A stretch of DNA of 64,000 bases from Brevibacterium yomogidense (GCF_900163715.1 NZ_FWFF01000013.1:1-64000), one strand, 5' to 3'. Shown: positions 45,097-56,500, counted from the stretch's first letter. Translations and numbers: made by a program. The notes: generated by a model not told the origin, from the sequence alone.

Positions 45097-46629
45097 TCAG
45101 TCGAGGTAGTCGCGCAGGACCTGGGAGCGCGAGGGATGACGCAGCTTCGCCATGGTCTTCGACTCGATCTGCCGGATCCGCTCACGGGTCACGCCGTAGA
45201 CCTTGCCGATCTCATCGAGCGTCTTCGGCTGTCCGTCGTTGAGGCCGAAGCGCATGGACACGACTCCGGCTTCACGCTCGGAGAGCGTGTCGAGGACCGA
45301 GTGCAGCTGCTCCTGGAGGAGCGTGAAGCTCACCGAGTCCGCGGGGACGACGGCTTCGGAGTCCTCGATGAGGTCGCCGAACTCCGAGTCGCCGTCCTCA
45401 CCCAGCGGGGTGTGCAGCGAGATCGGCTCCCGACCGTACTTCTGCACCTCGACGACGCGCTCCGGCGTCATGTCGAGTTCCTTCGCGAGCTCTTCCGGAG
45501 CGGGCTCGCGGCCCAGGTCCTGAAGCATCTGGCGCTGCACGCGGGCGAGCTTGTTGATCACCTCGACCATGTGCACGGGGATGCGGATGGTGCGGGCCTG
45601 GTCGGCCATCGCGCGGGTGATCGCCTGCCGGATCCACCACGTCGCGTAGGTCGAGAACTTGAAGCCCTTGGTGTAGTCGAACTTCTCCACCGCGCGGATG
45701 AGGCCCAGGTTCCCCTCCTGGATCAGGTCCAGGAAGAGCATTCCCCGGCCGGTGTAGCGCTTCGCGAGCGACACCACGAGGCGGAGGTTGGCTTCGAGGA
45801 GGTGGTTCTTCGCGATCCGGCCGTCGTGGATGATCCACTGGTACTCGCGCACCACCTTGGGGTCGGTCACGTCGCCCTGCTTCACGAGGTGATCGGCATA
45901 CATCCCCGCCTCGATGCGCTTCGCGAGGTCGACTTCCTCTGCGGCGTTGAGCAGCGCGACCTTGCCGATCTGCTTGAGGTAGTCCTTGACGGGGTCCGCA
46001 GTCGCACCGGCGGACACGACCTGCTGCGCCGGCTGATCTTCGTCGTCCGCGTCGGAGACGACGAAGCCGCCGGCCTCCTTGACCTCTTCGTCCTTCTCCT
46101 CCTCGACCGAGTTCTTGGTCTCCGTGGTCTCGTTCGGATCCGTGTCCTCGACGCCGGCCTCTTCGAGCGTCGTCGACTCTGCGTTCTCGATGCCCTCGTC
46201 GCCCTTGGCCGCGGTGGCCTTCTTCGCTGCGGGCTTCTTCGCCGCAGTGGTCTTCGCGGCAGCGGTCTTGGCCGCCGTCGTCTTGGCTGCAGTGGTCTTC
46301 GCGGCGGTGGTCTTCGCGGCGGGAGCCTTGGCCGCTGTGGACTTGGTCGCCGTGGTCTTCGCTGCTGTCGTCTTCGCGGCGGTCGTCTTCGTCGTGGTGC
46401 TCTTCGTCGCCGTGGTCTTGGCCGCGGTGGTCTTCGTCGCTGTCGACTTCGCTGCCGTGGCCTTCGCTGACGCCGGCTTCTTGGCTGCGGTCGTCTTGGC
46501 TGCGGTCTTCGCCGTCGAGGACGTCGCCTTCTTCGCAGCAGTGGTCTTCGTCGGCGCTGCTGCGGTCGGCTTCTCAGCGCCTTCGCTGCTGGTCTGAGCG
46601 CTCGAGCTTCCCGTATCCTTCGTGGGCAC
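45097..46629 (-). CDS. sigA: Primary RNA polymerase sigma factor
   Basis: A 510-residue group 1 sigma factor (HrdB/SigA). Residues about 20-135 are repeats of Lys, Thr and Ala resembling histone H1 tails, encoded by 15-18 nt tandem units. A short acidic stretch follows, then region 1.2 ([31 protein letters not shown]), region 2 with the -10 reader ([36 protein letters not shown]), region 3, and region 4 ending in the [27 protein letters not shown]. Monocistronic, bounded by hairpins or gaps. Confidence 0.97.
   Translation of the reverse strand: MPTKDTGSSSAQTSSEGAEKPTAAAPTKTTAAKKATSSTAKTAAKTTAAKKPASAKATAAKSTATKTTAAKTTATKSTTTKTTAAKTTAAKTTATKSTAAKAPAAKTTAAKTTAAKTTAAKTAAAKTTAAKKPAAKKATAAKGDEGIENAESTTLEEAGVEDTDPNETTETKNSVEEEKDEEVKEAGGFVVSDADDEDQPAQQVVSAGATADPVKDYLKQIGKVALLNAAEEVDLAKRIEAGMYADHLVKQGDVTDPKVVREYQWIIHDGRIAKNHLLEANLRLVVSLAKRYTGRGMLFLDLIQEGNLGLIRAVEKFDYTKGFKFSTYATWWIRQAITRAMADQARTIRIPVHMVEVINKLARVQRQMLQDLGREPAPEELAKELDMTPERVVEVQKYGREPISLHTPLGEDGDSEFGDLIEDSEAVVPADSVSFTLLQEQLHSVLDTLSEREAGVVSMRFGLNDGQPKTLDEIGKVYGVTRERIRQIESKTMAKLRHPSRSQVLRDYLD
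46205..46520 (-). repeat. Tandem coding repeats in sigA N-terminus
   Basis: Units of 15-18 bp such as GCGGTGGTCTTCGCG and GTGGTCTTGGCCGC recur about 20 times, encoding AAKTT-type repeats. Length likely varies between strains. Confidence 0.8.
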
Positions 46630-46845
46630 GTGCGAACCTTTCGGCAGAGGGCGGAGGCCACCGGGCCCATCCGGGCACCAGTAAGACCCATGTCAAACTG
46701 CGCGGAGGCATGGACCTCCGGCATGGCGTTCGACCGGGTCAACACTCCATCATTGCACGGTATTCCCCCCACACCCAAACCGAGGGGCGTCTTCTCCCCC
46801 TCTCTCCCCTGCTCTCTCCCACTCTTCCCCCGACGGGGCCGCCCC

Positions 46846-48006
46846 TCACCTCCGATGCAGCCACCGCGGTGGGATCCCGTTGTCGATCGCCCTCCGCAGC
46901 ATGGAGGCGAGCCGGTGGTCCGGGTCGACGGAGAGCGCGCACTCGACGTAGTGGTGCGCGAACGACATGCGGCCCCGCGCCCATTCGAACCACGCGATGA
47001 GGGCCAGCACATCCGCACGCGCGCCATCGTCCACCAGCGGCAGGCAGCGGCGCAGCCATTCCACCGCTTCCGCGAGCGCGTCGTGCCGCGGCGGGTCGGG
47101 CGACAGTCCGACCATGTGCTCCGCCGCTCCTCCTCCGTCGACGCAGCGCCGCGCGTACGGGAGGAACGCTCCCGGCGCACATCCGCGCAGACGCTCGGGG
47201 AGGAAGTCGGGGTGGTCACCGGCGAGGAGCATCTGGATGATGTCCCGGTCCGCGACCGTGCGGCAGAGGAGCTCGAGAGCCAGAACCGCGCGCGGGTCGA
47301 CCACCAGTGGCACATCGGGCACCTCCCCCGCCGCGCGAGCACGTGCCCGCGCATCCAGCAGCAGGGTCTCCGACACGAGCCCGTCGACGAGCTCCGCAGC
47401 CGCGAACCTCTCCCTGCGCAGCGCCGCGACCGCAGCCGCCGTCGCGGCGTCCGGCTCTGGGATCCGCACGGAGGCCGCGAAGCTCTCCGCCACCGGCGCG
47501 GTCGCCGATCCGCGGCTGGTCATCGATCCCGTCGGCCGCACCGAGTCGAGCGCGGACGACTCCGTCGCACCCACCTCCCCGCAGCCTCCCCTGCCGGACC
47601 ACAGCGCGGGGAACACGGAGAATCCCATGTCGCGGAGCACGTCTGTCACGAGGTCGAGTCCGGTGAGGAGCACCGTCACTGCGGCGAGTTCGGCATCGGG
47701 CATCGGTTCGCGGTCGTCCCAGCCCATGTGGAAGTCCGCGAGGACATCGCTGTAGAGGACGGGGAAGATCGTGTCGGCGTCCGGCACCGCCAGCAGGGGT
47801 TCGGTGAAGCGGAGGACGTCCGGGACGTCCAGCACCGCCGCATCCTCGACTGCGAGGTTGACGCGCAGGCTGGGACCGATGTGTCCGATCTTCGGGCCTA
47901 TCCTCGTCGCCGTCACGAGCACCAGGGAATCCTCCGGCGGATAGCCCAGCAGCTGCGGGACGATGCCGACGAGGTCAGGGCCATGGGTCACTCTCTGCGT
48001 ATTCAT
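46846..48006 (-). CDS. DUF4192 family protein
   Basis: A 386-residue protein with the DUF4192 start GPDLVGIVPQLLGYPPEDSLVLVTA and the C-terminal DDGARADVLALIAWFEWARGRMSFAHHYVECAL, which resembles a helical repeat. The middle (about 150-210) is variable. The family is restricted to actinobacteria and of unknown function; it often lies next to sigA or its paralogues, as here. ATG at 48006 fits the family. The 216-nt gap to sigA (46630-46845) is the likely sigA promoter region and holds nothing else recognised. Confidence 0.85.
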   Translation of the reverse strand: MNTQRVTHGPDLVGIVPQLLGYPPEDSLVLVTATRIGPKIGHIGPSLRVNLAVEDAAVLDVPDVLRFTEPLLAVPDADTIFPVLYSDVLADFHMGWDDREPMPDAELAAVTVLLTGLDLVTDVLRDMGFSVFPALWSGRGGCGEVGATESSALDSVRPTGSMTSRGSATAPVAESFAASVRIPEPDAATAAAVAALRRERFAAAELVDGLVSETLLLDARARARAAGEVPDVPLVVDPRAVLALELLCRTVADRDIIQMLLAGDHPDFLPERLRGCAPGAFLPYARRCVDGGGAAEHMVGLSPDPPRHDALAEAVEWLRRCLPLVDDGARADVLALIAWFEWARGRMSFAHHYVECALSVDPDHRLASMLRRAIDNGIPPRWLHRR

Positions 48007-48209
48007 AGCCGCAGTCCACGCTTCCGCCCTCGCCGACGACAGACCCCTGAGCCTCCTGTGGAGCGCACGTCCCCGATCCACCGGGCACTGTGCGCACGGA
48101 CCGACCGCGGCGGCACTCGCCTGTGACGCACTGCCGGTGCCGGTCCCCGACCGCTGCGCCCGACGACCTCCAGACGGCCTCCAGGCGGCGCAGCGGATAC
48201 GCTTGTCCG

Positions 48210-49031
48210 ATGTCCGCTCGTCGCGCACGGTCCGGGTCCCGGACCTCGCCCTCCCCTCCGACGGGGCCGGTCCCCGCCGATACGGGAACCGCGTCCTTCG
48301 ACGCCGTGCCAGGCGACCCGCACGCATACGTGCTCACGCTGAATGGCGTCCCCTCGTCTCCCTACCACGCGCACGACCCCGAGGTCCTGGGGTTCGAGTA
48401 CCTGCGCTGGATCGCCCACCTCACCGCCGCCGCCCTGCCCGCGGGACGGTCCGTGCGCGCCGTCCACATCGGCGGAGCCGCATGCGCACTCCCCCGCCAC
48501 CTCGACGCGATCAGGCCCGGGTCGCGCCAGACGGTGGTCGAGATCGATGCGGCCCTCGCGGACTGGGTGCGCACGCACCTCGATCTGCCGCGCTCTCCCG
48601 CACTCGCGATCCGCGCGGCCGACGGAGCGGTGGAGATCACGCGCTTCCGTCCCGACAGCATCGACCTCATCGTCCGTGACGCCTTCGCGGGAGACACGAC
48701 CCCGGCGCCCCTGTCCTCACCCGCGTGGTTCGATGCGGTGCACGCGGCGCTCGGACCCCACGGGGTCTACATCGCGAACGTCGCGGACGCGGCGGATCGG
48801 TCGGCCCTCCGGTCCGAGGTCGATGCCCTGCGCACGCGCTTCTCCCACGTGCTCGCCGTCGCCGAACCCACCCAGTTCCGCAGGCGGCGACGGGGCAACG
48901 TCGTCGTCGCGGCGACCCACGACCCGATCGACGCCCACGCCGTCGAGGCTGCAGTCCGCGGAGACGGGGCCTCCGTCAGGTCCGGTGCCGGGCTGCTCTC
49001 CCACCTGGGGCCGGCGCACTCCCGTCGGTGA
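48210..49031 (+). CDS. Spermidine synthase-like protein
   Basis: A 273-residue Rossmann protein: VRAVHIGGAACALPRHLDAIRPGSRQTVVEIDAAL is the SAM/dcSAM-binding loop with the acidic residue at the end of beta-2, and LIVRDAFAGDTTPAPLSSPAWFDAVHAAL the region that holds the substrate in polyamine synthases. No real decarboxylase partner is near and key diamine-binding residues cannot be recognised, so it may be a methyltransferase-like fold with another substrate. Divergent from the DUF4192 gene. Confidence 0.75.
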   Translation: MSARRARSGSRTSPSPPTGPVPADTGTASFDAVPGDPHAYVLTLNGVPSSPYHAHDPEVLGFEYLRWIAHLTAAALPAGRSVRAVHIGGAACALPRHLDAIRPGSRQTVVEIDAALADWVRTHLDLPRSPALAIRAADGAVEITRFRPDSIDLIVRDAFAGDTTPAPLSSPAWFDAVHAALGPHGVYIANVADAADRSALRSEVDALRTRFSHVLAVAEPTQFRRRRRGNVVVAATHDPIDAHAVEAAVRGDGASVRSGAGLLSHLGPAHSRR

Positions 49032-49180
49032 CGCCGCACCGCGCATGCGGTGAGCCGGACCGTACGCGCACCCCACCGCGAGGTGACGACAGGGCGAACT
49101 CCTGACTGCTTCGGACTCCGCTGCACGCTTCGGTACCGCGGATGCGCCATAATGGATTGCCCACATCTCAGAAAGGCGAC

Positions 49181-51490
49181 ATGACCGAGCGAAGCGAAAT
49201 CGCGCACGAGCAGGCGCAGATCGACACCCTGTACGCCCGCCTCGACGAACTGCGCGCGGAGACGCGCGCGTCCCTGTCATCGGTGCGCAGGTCGAAGGTG
49301 GGCGGCCACCACCAGAACCGTTCCGAGCGCGATGCCTTCGCGACGATGTACGAAGACGCCCTGATCCGCTATCAGTCGGCGGAGGACGGGCTCTGCTTCG
49401 GACGCATCGATGCCTCCGATGGGGAGACGACCTACATCGGACGCATCGGCCTCTCCGCTCAGGACCGCACGCAGCTGCTCATGGATTGGCGTGCGCCCGC
49501 GTCCGAGCCCTTCTACCGCGCCACCGCCGCTGAGCCCAGCGGCCTGGTCCGACGGCGTCATATCGCCACGCGCGCACGGACCGTGACAGGTGTCGAGGAC
49601 GACGTGCTCGACCTCGAGGGGCTCGATGAGGAGGAGCGGTCCCGACTGCAGGGCGAGGGCGCGCTCATGGCATCGCTCGACGCTCGTCGCACGGGCAGGA
49701 TGGGCGACATCGTCGCCACGATCCAGTCGGAGCAGGATCGGATCATCCGCCGCGACCTGGCCGGCACCCTCGTCGTCCAGGGCGGTCCGGGCACGGGGAA
49801 GACGGCCGTCGCCCTCCACCGCGCGGCCTACCTCCTCTATCGGCACCGTCAGCGCATCGCGAAGTCGGGTGTGCTCCTCATCGGCCCGTCGCCGGTCTTC
49901 CTGCGGTACATCGAGCGGGTGCTGCCGTCGTTGGGCGAGACCGGAGCCGTACTCCTCACCCCGGGCCAGCTGATGCCCGGCGTGGACACCTCCCGGCGCG
50001 ATGCGGCCGACACCGCCGCCGTCAAGGGCGACCTCCGGATGGCCGACGTCGTGCGCAAGATGGTGCGCTCCTACCAGCGGGTCCCGACCGAGGAGCAGCG
50101 CCTGGGAGTCGGACCGTACGCGGTCACTCTGCGGCCATCGGACGTGCGGACGGCACGCGAGCGCGCACGACGGACCGATGACAGCCACAACGCCGCCCGC
50201 ACCGTCTTCGTCCAGGTCCTGCTCCGATCACTCGCGGAGGAACTGGCCCGGGCCCAGGGCCTCGACAGCCCCGGAGAGCGCCTTCCCGAGCTCCTGGAGG
50301 ACCTGCGCGCGTCACGTGATGTGCGGATCGCGGTCAACCTCTGCTGGCTTCCGCTCACCACCACGGGCGTCCTCGACGCGATGCTCTCGAAGCGCCACCG
50401 ACTCACCGCCGCGTCCCGCGGCATCCTGTCCGCAGCGGAGGTCGACACCCTGCTCCGCCCCAAGGGCGCACCCCTCACCGTCGAGGACGTCCCGCTGCTC
50501 GACGAGATCGCCGAACTCATCGGCACGGACGGGACCCCGGCCGACCGGGGGCAGGACCCGGAGGTCGAGTACGCCGAGGCCGTCGTCGACATGACGGACA
50601 CGGGCACCTGGGTCACTCCGCAGCAGCTCGCCCAGAGGTACAGGGAGACGGCCGCCGCGGGCGAGGTCTCGGACCGTGCGGCGAACGACCGGGAGTGGAC
50701 CTTCGGCCACCTCGTGGCCGATGAGGCGCAGGAGCTCTCCCCCATGCAGCTCCGCCTCCTCTTCCGCCGTGTGCCCAGCAAGTCCGCGACCCTCGTCGGG
50801 GACCTCGCGCAGGCATCGGCGACGGATGCGAGCCGCACGTGGCACTCGGTCCTGAGCCCGCACGTCGGTGACCGGTTCGGGCTCGAGGAGCTCACGGTGT
50901 CCTATCGGACTCCGCGCTCGATCATGGGGCCGGCCAATGCACTCCTCGCCGCCCGATTCCCCGCCCTCACGCTGCCTGAAGCAGTGCGCGACGGCGACGA
51001 ATCGCCCAGGCGGCGACGGTACGACTCCGTGCAGGCGCTCGTCGAAGAGCTGCCCGCGATCATCGGACGGGAAGCAGCGGCAGTGGACGGCGGCCGCGTC
51101 GCCGTCATCGTGCCCGAGGCGCTCATGGAGCTGGTCGAGCACGCGATCGCCGCGGAGTCGGCTGAGTCGGCAGAGCAGTCAGGATCGGGAGCGCTCCGAT
51201 TCGAGGACGTCGGATTCGGACCCACTGCCATCGATCATCGGATCGCCGTGCTCACTCCGTACGACGCGAAGGGCCTCGAGTTCGACTCCGTCATCGTCGC
51301 GGAGCCGGCGCTCATCGCCCCGCTGCAGGCGGACCCGGAAGGCGATCGGTCGACCGACGCGGGGATCGGCGCACTGTACGTCGCACTCACACGCTCGACG
51401 TCCCGCCTGGCGATCCTCGCCGCCAATCCGTCCATTCTCGACGAGCACTTCACGGAGACGGTGCCCGGTGCAGACGCACCGGGCGGATGA
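49181..51490 (+). CDS. helD: HelD-type RNA polymerase-recycling ATPase
   Basis: A 769-residue SF1 (UvrD/Rep-like) protein. The N-terminal coiled coil (about 5-60) and the signature LLMDWRAPASEPFYRAT, then VQGGPGTGKTAVALHRAAYLLY (Walker A, 201-208), VADEAQELSPMQLRLLFRR (Walker B) and the C-terminal helicase motifs (LTVSYRTPRSIM, LTPYDAKGLEFDSVIVAEP, YVALTRSTSRL) give the HelD architecture. HelD releases stalled RNA polymerase from DNA; the actinobacterial relative HelR also displaces rifamycins. ATG at 49181 with AAAGG upstream; a CATAAT box at 49148-49153 is a possible -10. Confidence 0.92.
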   Translation: MTERSEIAHEQAQIDTLYARLDELRAETRASLSSVRRSKVGGHHQNRSERDAFATMYEDALIRYQSAEDGLCFGRIDASDGETTYIGRIGLSAQDRTQLLMDWRAPASEPFYRATAAEPSGLVRRRHIATRARTVTGVEDDVLDLEGLDEEERSRLQGEGALMASLDARRTGRMGDIVATIQSEQDRIIRRDLAGTLVVQGGPGTGKTAVALHRAAYLLYRHRQRIAKSGVLLIGPSPVFLRYIERVLPSLGETGAVLLTPGQLMPGVDTSRRDAADTAAVKGDLRMADVVRKMVRSYQRVPTEEQRLGVGPYAVTLRPSDVRTARERARRTDDSHNAARTVFVQVLLRSLAEELARAQGLDSPGERLPELLEDLRASRDVRIAVNLCWLPLTTTGVLDAMLSKRHRLTAASRGILSAAEVDTLLRPKGAPLTVEDVPLLDEIAELIGTDGTPADRGQDPEVEYAEAVVDMTDTGTWVTPQQLAQRYRETAAAGEVSDRAANDREWTFGHLVADEAQELSPMQLRLLFRRVPSKSATLVGDLAQASATDASRTWHSVLSPHVGDRFGLEELTVSYRTPRSIMGPANALLAARFPALTLPEAVRDGDESPRRRRYDSVQALVEELPAIIGREAAAVDGGRVAVIVPEALMELVEHAIAAESAESAEQSGSGALRFEDVGFGPTAIDHRIAVLTPYDAKGLEFDSVIVAEPALIAPLQADPEGDRSTDAGIGALYVALTRSTSRLAILAANPSILDEHFTETVPGADAPGG

Positions 51491-51497
51491 ATGAAGA

Positions 51498-51537
51498 CCG
51501 CCGGCGGCGTCGGCTTCCCCTCCGATGCCGCCGGCGG
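51498..51537. terminator. Hairpin after helD
   Basis: CCGCCGGCGGC (51498-51508) and GCCGCCGGCGG (51527-51537) pair over 11 bp, with inner GTCGG/CCGAT partly pairing. Just after the helD stop, between convergent helD and nrdR. The rest of the gap to 51693 shows no gene. Confidence 0.7.
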
Positions 51538-51693
51538 CGGGCGCACCGTCGGTGCGCAGTTGTCATCTTACACACATGGCACGCCCACCGCGCAATTCAT
51601 TCGACCTCCGGCGCACCATGGTCTGCGCACCTCCGCGCGGCACCGCTGCGTGGACGCTGAACTGCAGGGACACCGCCGCCGGGGCAGCAGTCC

Positions 51694-52167
51694 TCAGGAC
51701 GCGGGATCTGACCCGGCGGCCTCTGCATCGCGTCGCAGCGACGCGATCGCCGCTTCGAAGTCCTCCAGGGTGTCGAAGCCCTGGTAGACACTGGCGAACC
51801 GCAGGTAGGCGATCTGGTCGAGCTCACGCAGCGGCTCCAGAATAGCCAGACCGACCTCGTCCGCATCGATCTCTGCGACGCCCAGGCCGCGGATCTTCTC
51901 CTCCACCCGCTGCGCGAGCTTCGCCAGATCATCGTCATTCACGGGTCGTCCCTGACAGGCCTTGCGCACGCCGGTGACGATCTTCTGGCGTGAGAACTCC
52001 TCGGAGACGCCCGATCTCTTGATCACCGCGAGGCTGGTGGCCTCCATCGTCGTGAACCGACGGTTGCACTGGGGGCACTGGCGGCGGCGGCGGATCGAGG
52101 AGCCGTCCTCCGCGGTGCGGGAGTCCACGACGCGGGAATCCGGGTGGCGGCAGAAGGGACAGTGCAC
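51694..52167 (-). CDS. nrdR: Transcriptional repressor NrdR
   Basis: A 157-residue NrdR: N-terminal zinc ribbon [15 protein letters not shown]...[12 protein letters not shown], then an ATP-cone ([49 protein letters not shown]...). It senses ATP/dATP and represses ribonucleotide reductase genes. It lies 3 nt after hisD on the same strand, the last gene of the run dnaE-hisD-nrdR. Complete; usual length for the family. Confidence 0.97.
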   Translation of the reverse strand: MHCPFCRHPDSRVVDSRTAEDGSSIRRRRQCPQCNRRFTTMEATSLAVIKRSGVSEEFSRQKIVTGVRKACQGRPVNDDDLAKLAQRVEEKIRGLGVAEIDADEVGLAILEPLRELDQIAYLRFASVYQGFDTLEDFEAAIASLRRDAEAAGSDPAS

Positions 52168-52170
52168 GGC

Positions 52171-53538
52171 TCAGCCCTCCTGTGACCGGTCGGCGAACCG
52201 CACGGAGACCGACTCGCCGTGGGCCGGGAGCCTCTCCGCCGTCGCGAGCGAGCTGATGTGATCGGCGACCTCTGCCAGGGCGTCCCTCGTGTACTCGACC
52301 ACCTGACTCACGCGCAGGAAGGCATGCACGGAGAGGCAGTCGCCGAACGCCGCCGTGCCCATGGTCGGAAGCACGTGGTTCGACCCCGCGATGTAGTCGC
52401 CCAGGGCGACGGGCGTGTGCGGGCCGACGAACACCGCACCGCCGTTGACGATCCGTCCGGCGACATCCCGGGCATCCGCGACGTGGAGTTCGACGTGCTC
52501 CCCCGCATACGCGTTGACGACCGCGATCCCCGCGTCCACCGAGTCCACGAGGACGATCCCCGACTGGGGGCCGGCGAGGCTCGTCGCGATGCGCTCCGCG
52601 TGCTCGGCCGCAGCGCTCCGGGTCCCCAGGTGTGCGTCGACCGCGTGGGCAAGCGACGGCGAGTCCGTCACGAGCACCGCGGCGGCGAGGGGGTCGTGCT
52701 CCGCCTGGCTGATGAGGTCCGCAGCGACGTATTCGGGGTCCGCGGCAGAGTCTGCCAGGACGATGATCTCCGTCGGTCCGGCGACGGCGTCGATTCCGAC
52801 GTGCTCGCGCACCAGGGCCTTGGCCGTCGCGACGTACGCGTTGCCCGGTCCGGTGATGATGTCGACCGGCTCCATCGACTCCGCAGTGCCGAGCTCGCCG
52901 TCCTCGTCTGAGAAGCCGAAGGCGAACGCACCGATCGCCTGCGCCCCGCCGATGGCCCAGACCTCTCCGACGCCCAGGAGGTGCGCCGCGGCGAGCACGG
53001 TGGGGTGCGGCAGTCCGGTGTCCCGCTGCGGAGGCGAGGAGATGGCGATCGAGCGGACGCCCGCCTCCTGCGCAGGGACCGCATTCATGACGACCGAGGA
53101 CGGGTAGACCGCGAGCCCACCGGGGACGTAGAGGCCCACACGGTCAGCGGGCAGATGCCGGGTGGTGATCGACGCGCCGTCGGCGACGGTGGTCGTCCGC
53201 GGTGAGGGGACCTCGGCCGCGGACACCGTGCGCACGCGCCGGATGGCCTCCTCCAGCCCGGCACGCACGGCGGGATCGAGGTTCTCCACCGACTCCGCGA
53301 GTGCGGTGGCGGGGACGCGGAACGTCCCGGTCGTCACGCCGTCGAAGCGCGCGGTCGCATCCGCGACTGCGGCGCGCCCGCGATCGCGGATGTCGTCCAG
53401 CAGCGGTCGGACTGCTTCCAGCGGCGCGTTCTGCTCCGCTGACGCTCGCGGCAGACGGGACCGCAGCGTGCGGCGATCGAGCGCGGTTCCGCGCAGGTCG
53501 ATGAGGGAGATGTTCTCGAGCGTGTCCACGACGTCCAT
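52171..53538 (-). CDS. hisD: Histidinol dehydrogenase
   Basis: A 455-residue NAD-linked zinc enzyme that oxidises histidinol to histidine. The family signature is present as VDIITGPGNAYVATAKALVREHVGIDAVAGPTEIIVLAD, with zinc-binding residues in LISQAEHDP and the C-terminal SVHAFLRVSQVVEYT. Other his genes are not adjacent in this window: nrdR follows and dnaE precedes. A 42-nt gap separates it from dnaE. Confidence 0.96.
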   Translation of the reverse strand: MDVVDTLENISLIDLRGTALDRRTLRSRLPRASAEQNAPLEAVRPLLDDIRDRGRAAVADATARFDGVTTGTFRVPATALAESVENLDPAVRAGLEEAIRRVRTVSAAEVPSPRTTTVADGASITTRHLPADRVGLYVPGGLAVYPSSVVMNAVPAQEAGVRSIAISSPPQRDTGLPHPTVLAAAHLLGVGEVWAIGGAQAIGAFAFGFSDEDGELGTAESMEPVDIITGPGNAYVATAKALVREHVGIDAVAGPTEIIVLADSAADPEYVAADLISQAEHDPLAAAVLVTDSPSLAHAVDAHLGTRSAAAEHAERIATSLAGPQSGIVLVDSVDAGIAVVNAYAGEHVELHVADARDVAGRIVNGGAVFVGPHTPVALGDYIAGSNHVLPTMGTAAFGDCLSVHAFLRVSQVVEYTRDALAEVADHISSLATAERLPAHGESVSVRFADRSQEG

Positions 53539-53580
53539 CCTAGTAGTGCCCGGCGTGCGGCCTCTGCGTCCGCCGCAGCC

Positions 53581-56500
53581 TCAGCGCAGGCAGTTGGGTC
53601 CCAGCAGTGCTTTGAGATCGCCGAACAGGCTGGGGCCCAGGTTCACTCGATAGGTGCGGTCCAGCCGCAGGACGCAGCGCCGGCCGGACTGGACGAGGGT
53701 GAGGTGCACGTCCGTCGCTCCGCGGTGGGATTCGAGGACGGTGCCCAGCCTCTCCACCACGGGTGCGGTGCACCGCTCCCACGGCATCGTGATCGTAAGC
53801 GGACGGTCCGCCGGATCCGTCACGTCCGGGAGGGTCATCGACTGGGCCATCATGCTCGTCGGCCTGTCGTCGGATGTCCGCACGCGGCCCGTCACGGCGA
53901 TGACGAGGTCCGTCGTGAGGATGCCGGCCACCGGTTCGTAGGAATCGCCGAAGAACATGACCTCCATCGACGCTTCCAGGTCCTCGACGGTCACGATGCC
54001 GTAGGGCCTGCCGCTGTTCTTGGACACCTTCCGCTGCACGCCGGTGATCATCCCGCAGATGGTCACCTGTGAGCCGTCGGACCGACCGCGCTCCGGGTCG
54101 ATGAGCTCCGCGATGGAGAGCTCGGCCTCCGCGGCGAGGACGCCCTCGAGTCCGTTGAGCGGGTGATCCGAGACGTAGAGCCCGATCATCTCGCGCTCGA
54201 ACGCGAGCTTCTCCTTCTTGTCCCACTCCGGCCGTTCCGGAACGGGCACGGTGAAGGCCGGCTCCGCGTCATCGTCGCCGCCCAGCCCCGCGAAGAGGTC
54301 GAACTGGCCGTGCGCCTCCTGGCGCTTCACACCGATGACCGCGTCCACCGCCTCTTCGTGGACCTCCACGAGTGCCCGCCTGGTGTCGCCCAGTGAGTCG
54401 AAGGCGCCGGACTTGATGAGCGATTCGATCGTGCGCTTGTTGCACACGTGCGCGGGGACCTTGTCGAGGAAGTCCCCGAACGTCGTGTAGTCGCCCTTCT
54501 CCTCACGGCCGGCCACGATGCCCTCCACCACGTTCTGCCCCACATTGCGCACTGCGCCCATGCCGAACCGGATGTCGTTCCCGACCGGTGTGAAGTTCGC
54601 GTGCGATCCGTTGACGTCCGGCGGCAGCACGGTGATCTGCAGCCGGCGGCACTCGTTCAGGTAGATCGCCAGCTTGTCCTTGTTGTCGCCCACGGAGGTC
54701 AGGAGCGCTGCCATGTACTCGGCCGGATAGTGGGCCTTGAGGTAGGCGGTCCAATAGGAGACGAGGCCGTAGGCCGCCGAGTGGGCCTTGTTGAAGGCGT
54801 AGTCGGAGAACGGGAGCAGGATGTCCCACAGCGCCTGCGCGGCCGCTTCGGAGAACCCGTTGGACTTCATCCCCTCGAAGAAGCCCACCTGCTGCTTGTC
54901 GAGCTCGGACTTCTTCTTCTTGCCCATCGCACGACGCAGGATGTCTGCCTGGCCCAGGCTGTAGCCCGCGACCTTCTGCGCGATCGCCATCACCTGCTCC
55001 TGGTAGATGATGAGGCCGTAGGTGGTGCTGAGGATCTCCGCGAGCGGTTCCTCGAGCTCCGCGTGGATCGGTGTGATGTCCTGGCGCCCGTTCTTGCGCA
55101 GCGCGTAGTTCGTGTGCGAGTCCGCACCCATCGGGCCCGGACGGTACAGCGCCAGGGTCGCGGAGATGTCCTCGAAGTTGTCGGGCTGCATGAGTCGCAG
55201 GAGTCCCTGCAGGCCGCCGCCGTCCAGCTGGAAGACGCCCAGCGTGTCGCCGCGCGACAGCAGCTTGTACGAATCGGGGTCGTCGAGGGTCAGCTGCTCG
55301 AGATCCAGGTCGATGTCCCGGTTGAGGCGGATGTTCTCGATCGCATCGGAGATGATCGTGAGGTTCCGCAGGCCCAGGAAGTCCATCTTGATGAGGCCCA
55401 GGCCCTCAGAGGTGGGGTAGTCGAACTGGGTGATGACCTGGCCGTCCTGGAAGCGGCGCATGATCGGGATGACGTCGATGATCGGCTCCGAGGACATGAT
55501 GACCCCGGCTGCGTGGACACCCCACTGCCGCTTCAGCCCCTCGAGGCCCTTCGCGGTCTCGAACACCTCGCGGGCCTCCGGGTCCGTCTCGAGCAGGGAC
55601 CGGAACTCACCCGCCTCGTTGTAGCGGGGGGCCTTCGTGTCCTCGATGTCCGCCAGGGGGATGTCCTTGGCCATCGCCGCTGGCGGCAGCGCCTTCGTGA
55701 GGTGCTCACCCATGCTGAACGGCTTGCCCAGCACTCGTGCGGAGTCCTTCAGGGCCTGCTTCGTCTTGATGGTGCCGTACGTGACGATCATCGACACGTA
55801 CTCCGCTCCGTACTTCCTCGTCACGTATTCGATGACCTCGCCGCGGCGGCGATCATCGAAGTCGACGTCGAAGTCGGGCATGGAGACGCGCTCCGGGTTG
55901 AGGAAGCGCTCGAAGAACAGACCGTGCTGGAGCGGGTCCAGGTCCGTGATGCGCATCGCGTAGGCCACCATCGACCCTGCACCGGATCCGCGCCCGGGCC
56001 CCACGCGGATCCCGTTGTCCTTCGACCAGTTGATGAAGTCCGCGACGACGAGGAAGTAGCCCGGGAACCCCATGCCGACGATGACGTCGATCTCGTAGTC
56101 CGCCTGCTTGCGGACATCATCGGGGATCCCCCCGGGGTACCGGTAGTGGAGTCCCTTCTCGACCTCCTTGATGAGCCACGACGTCTCGTCCTCGCCTTCC
56201 GGAGTGGGGAAGCGCGGCATGTAGTTCGCGCTCGTGTCGAACGACACCTCGCACATGTCGGCGATCCTCAGCGTGTTATCGCACGCTTCCGGGATCTCCC
56301 GGAAGAGGTGTCGCATCTCCGCAGCTGACTTGAGGTAGTAGCCGGTGCCGCCGAACGCGAAGCGGGACCCGCCCTGGTCATAGGTCGGCTCGATCAGCTT
56401 CGAACCCGACTGGATGGCGAGGAGCGCTTCGTGCGCCTTCGCATCCGACTCGTTCGTGTAGTGGAGGTCGTTGGTCGCCACCAGCGGGATGTCGAGCTCC

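Noticed and set aside
46205..46520. CRISPR-like array in the repeats near sigA
   Set aside because: Repeats are 15-18 bp coding units without spacers and lie in frame inside sigA.
49032..49180. Rifamycin-associated element upstream of helD
   Set aside because: No GC-rich inverted repeat of the known type was found; only a possible -10 box.
54448..56328. 626-codon open frame opposite dnaE
   Set aside because: Antisense shadow of the polymerase gene.
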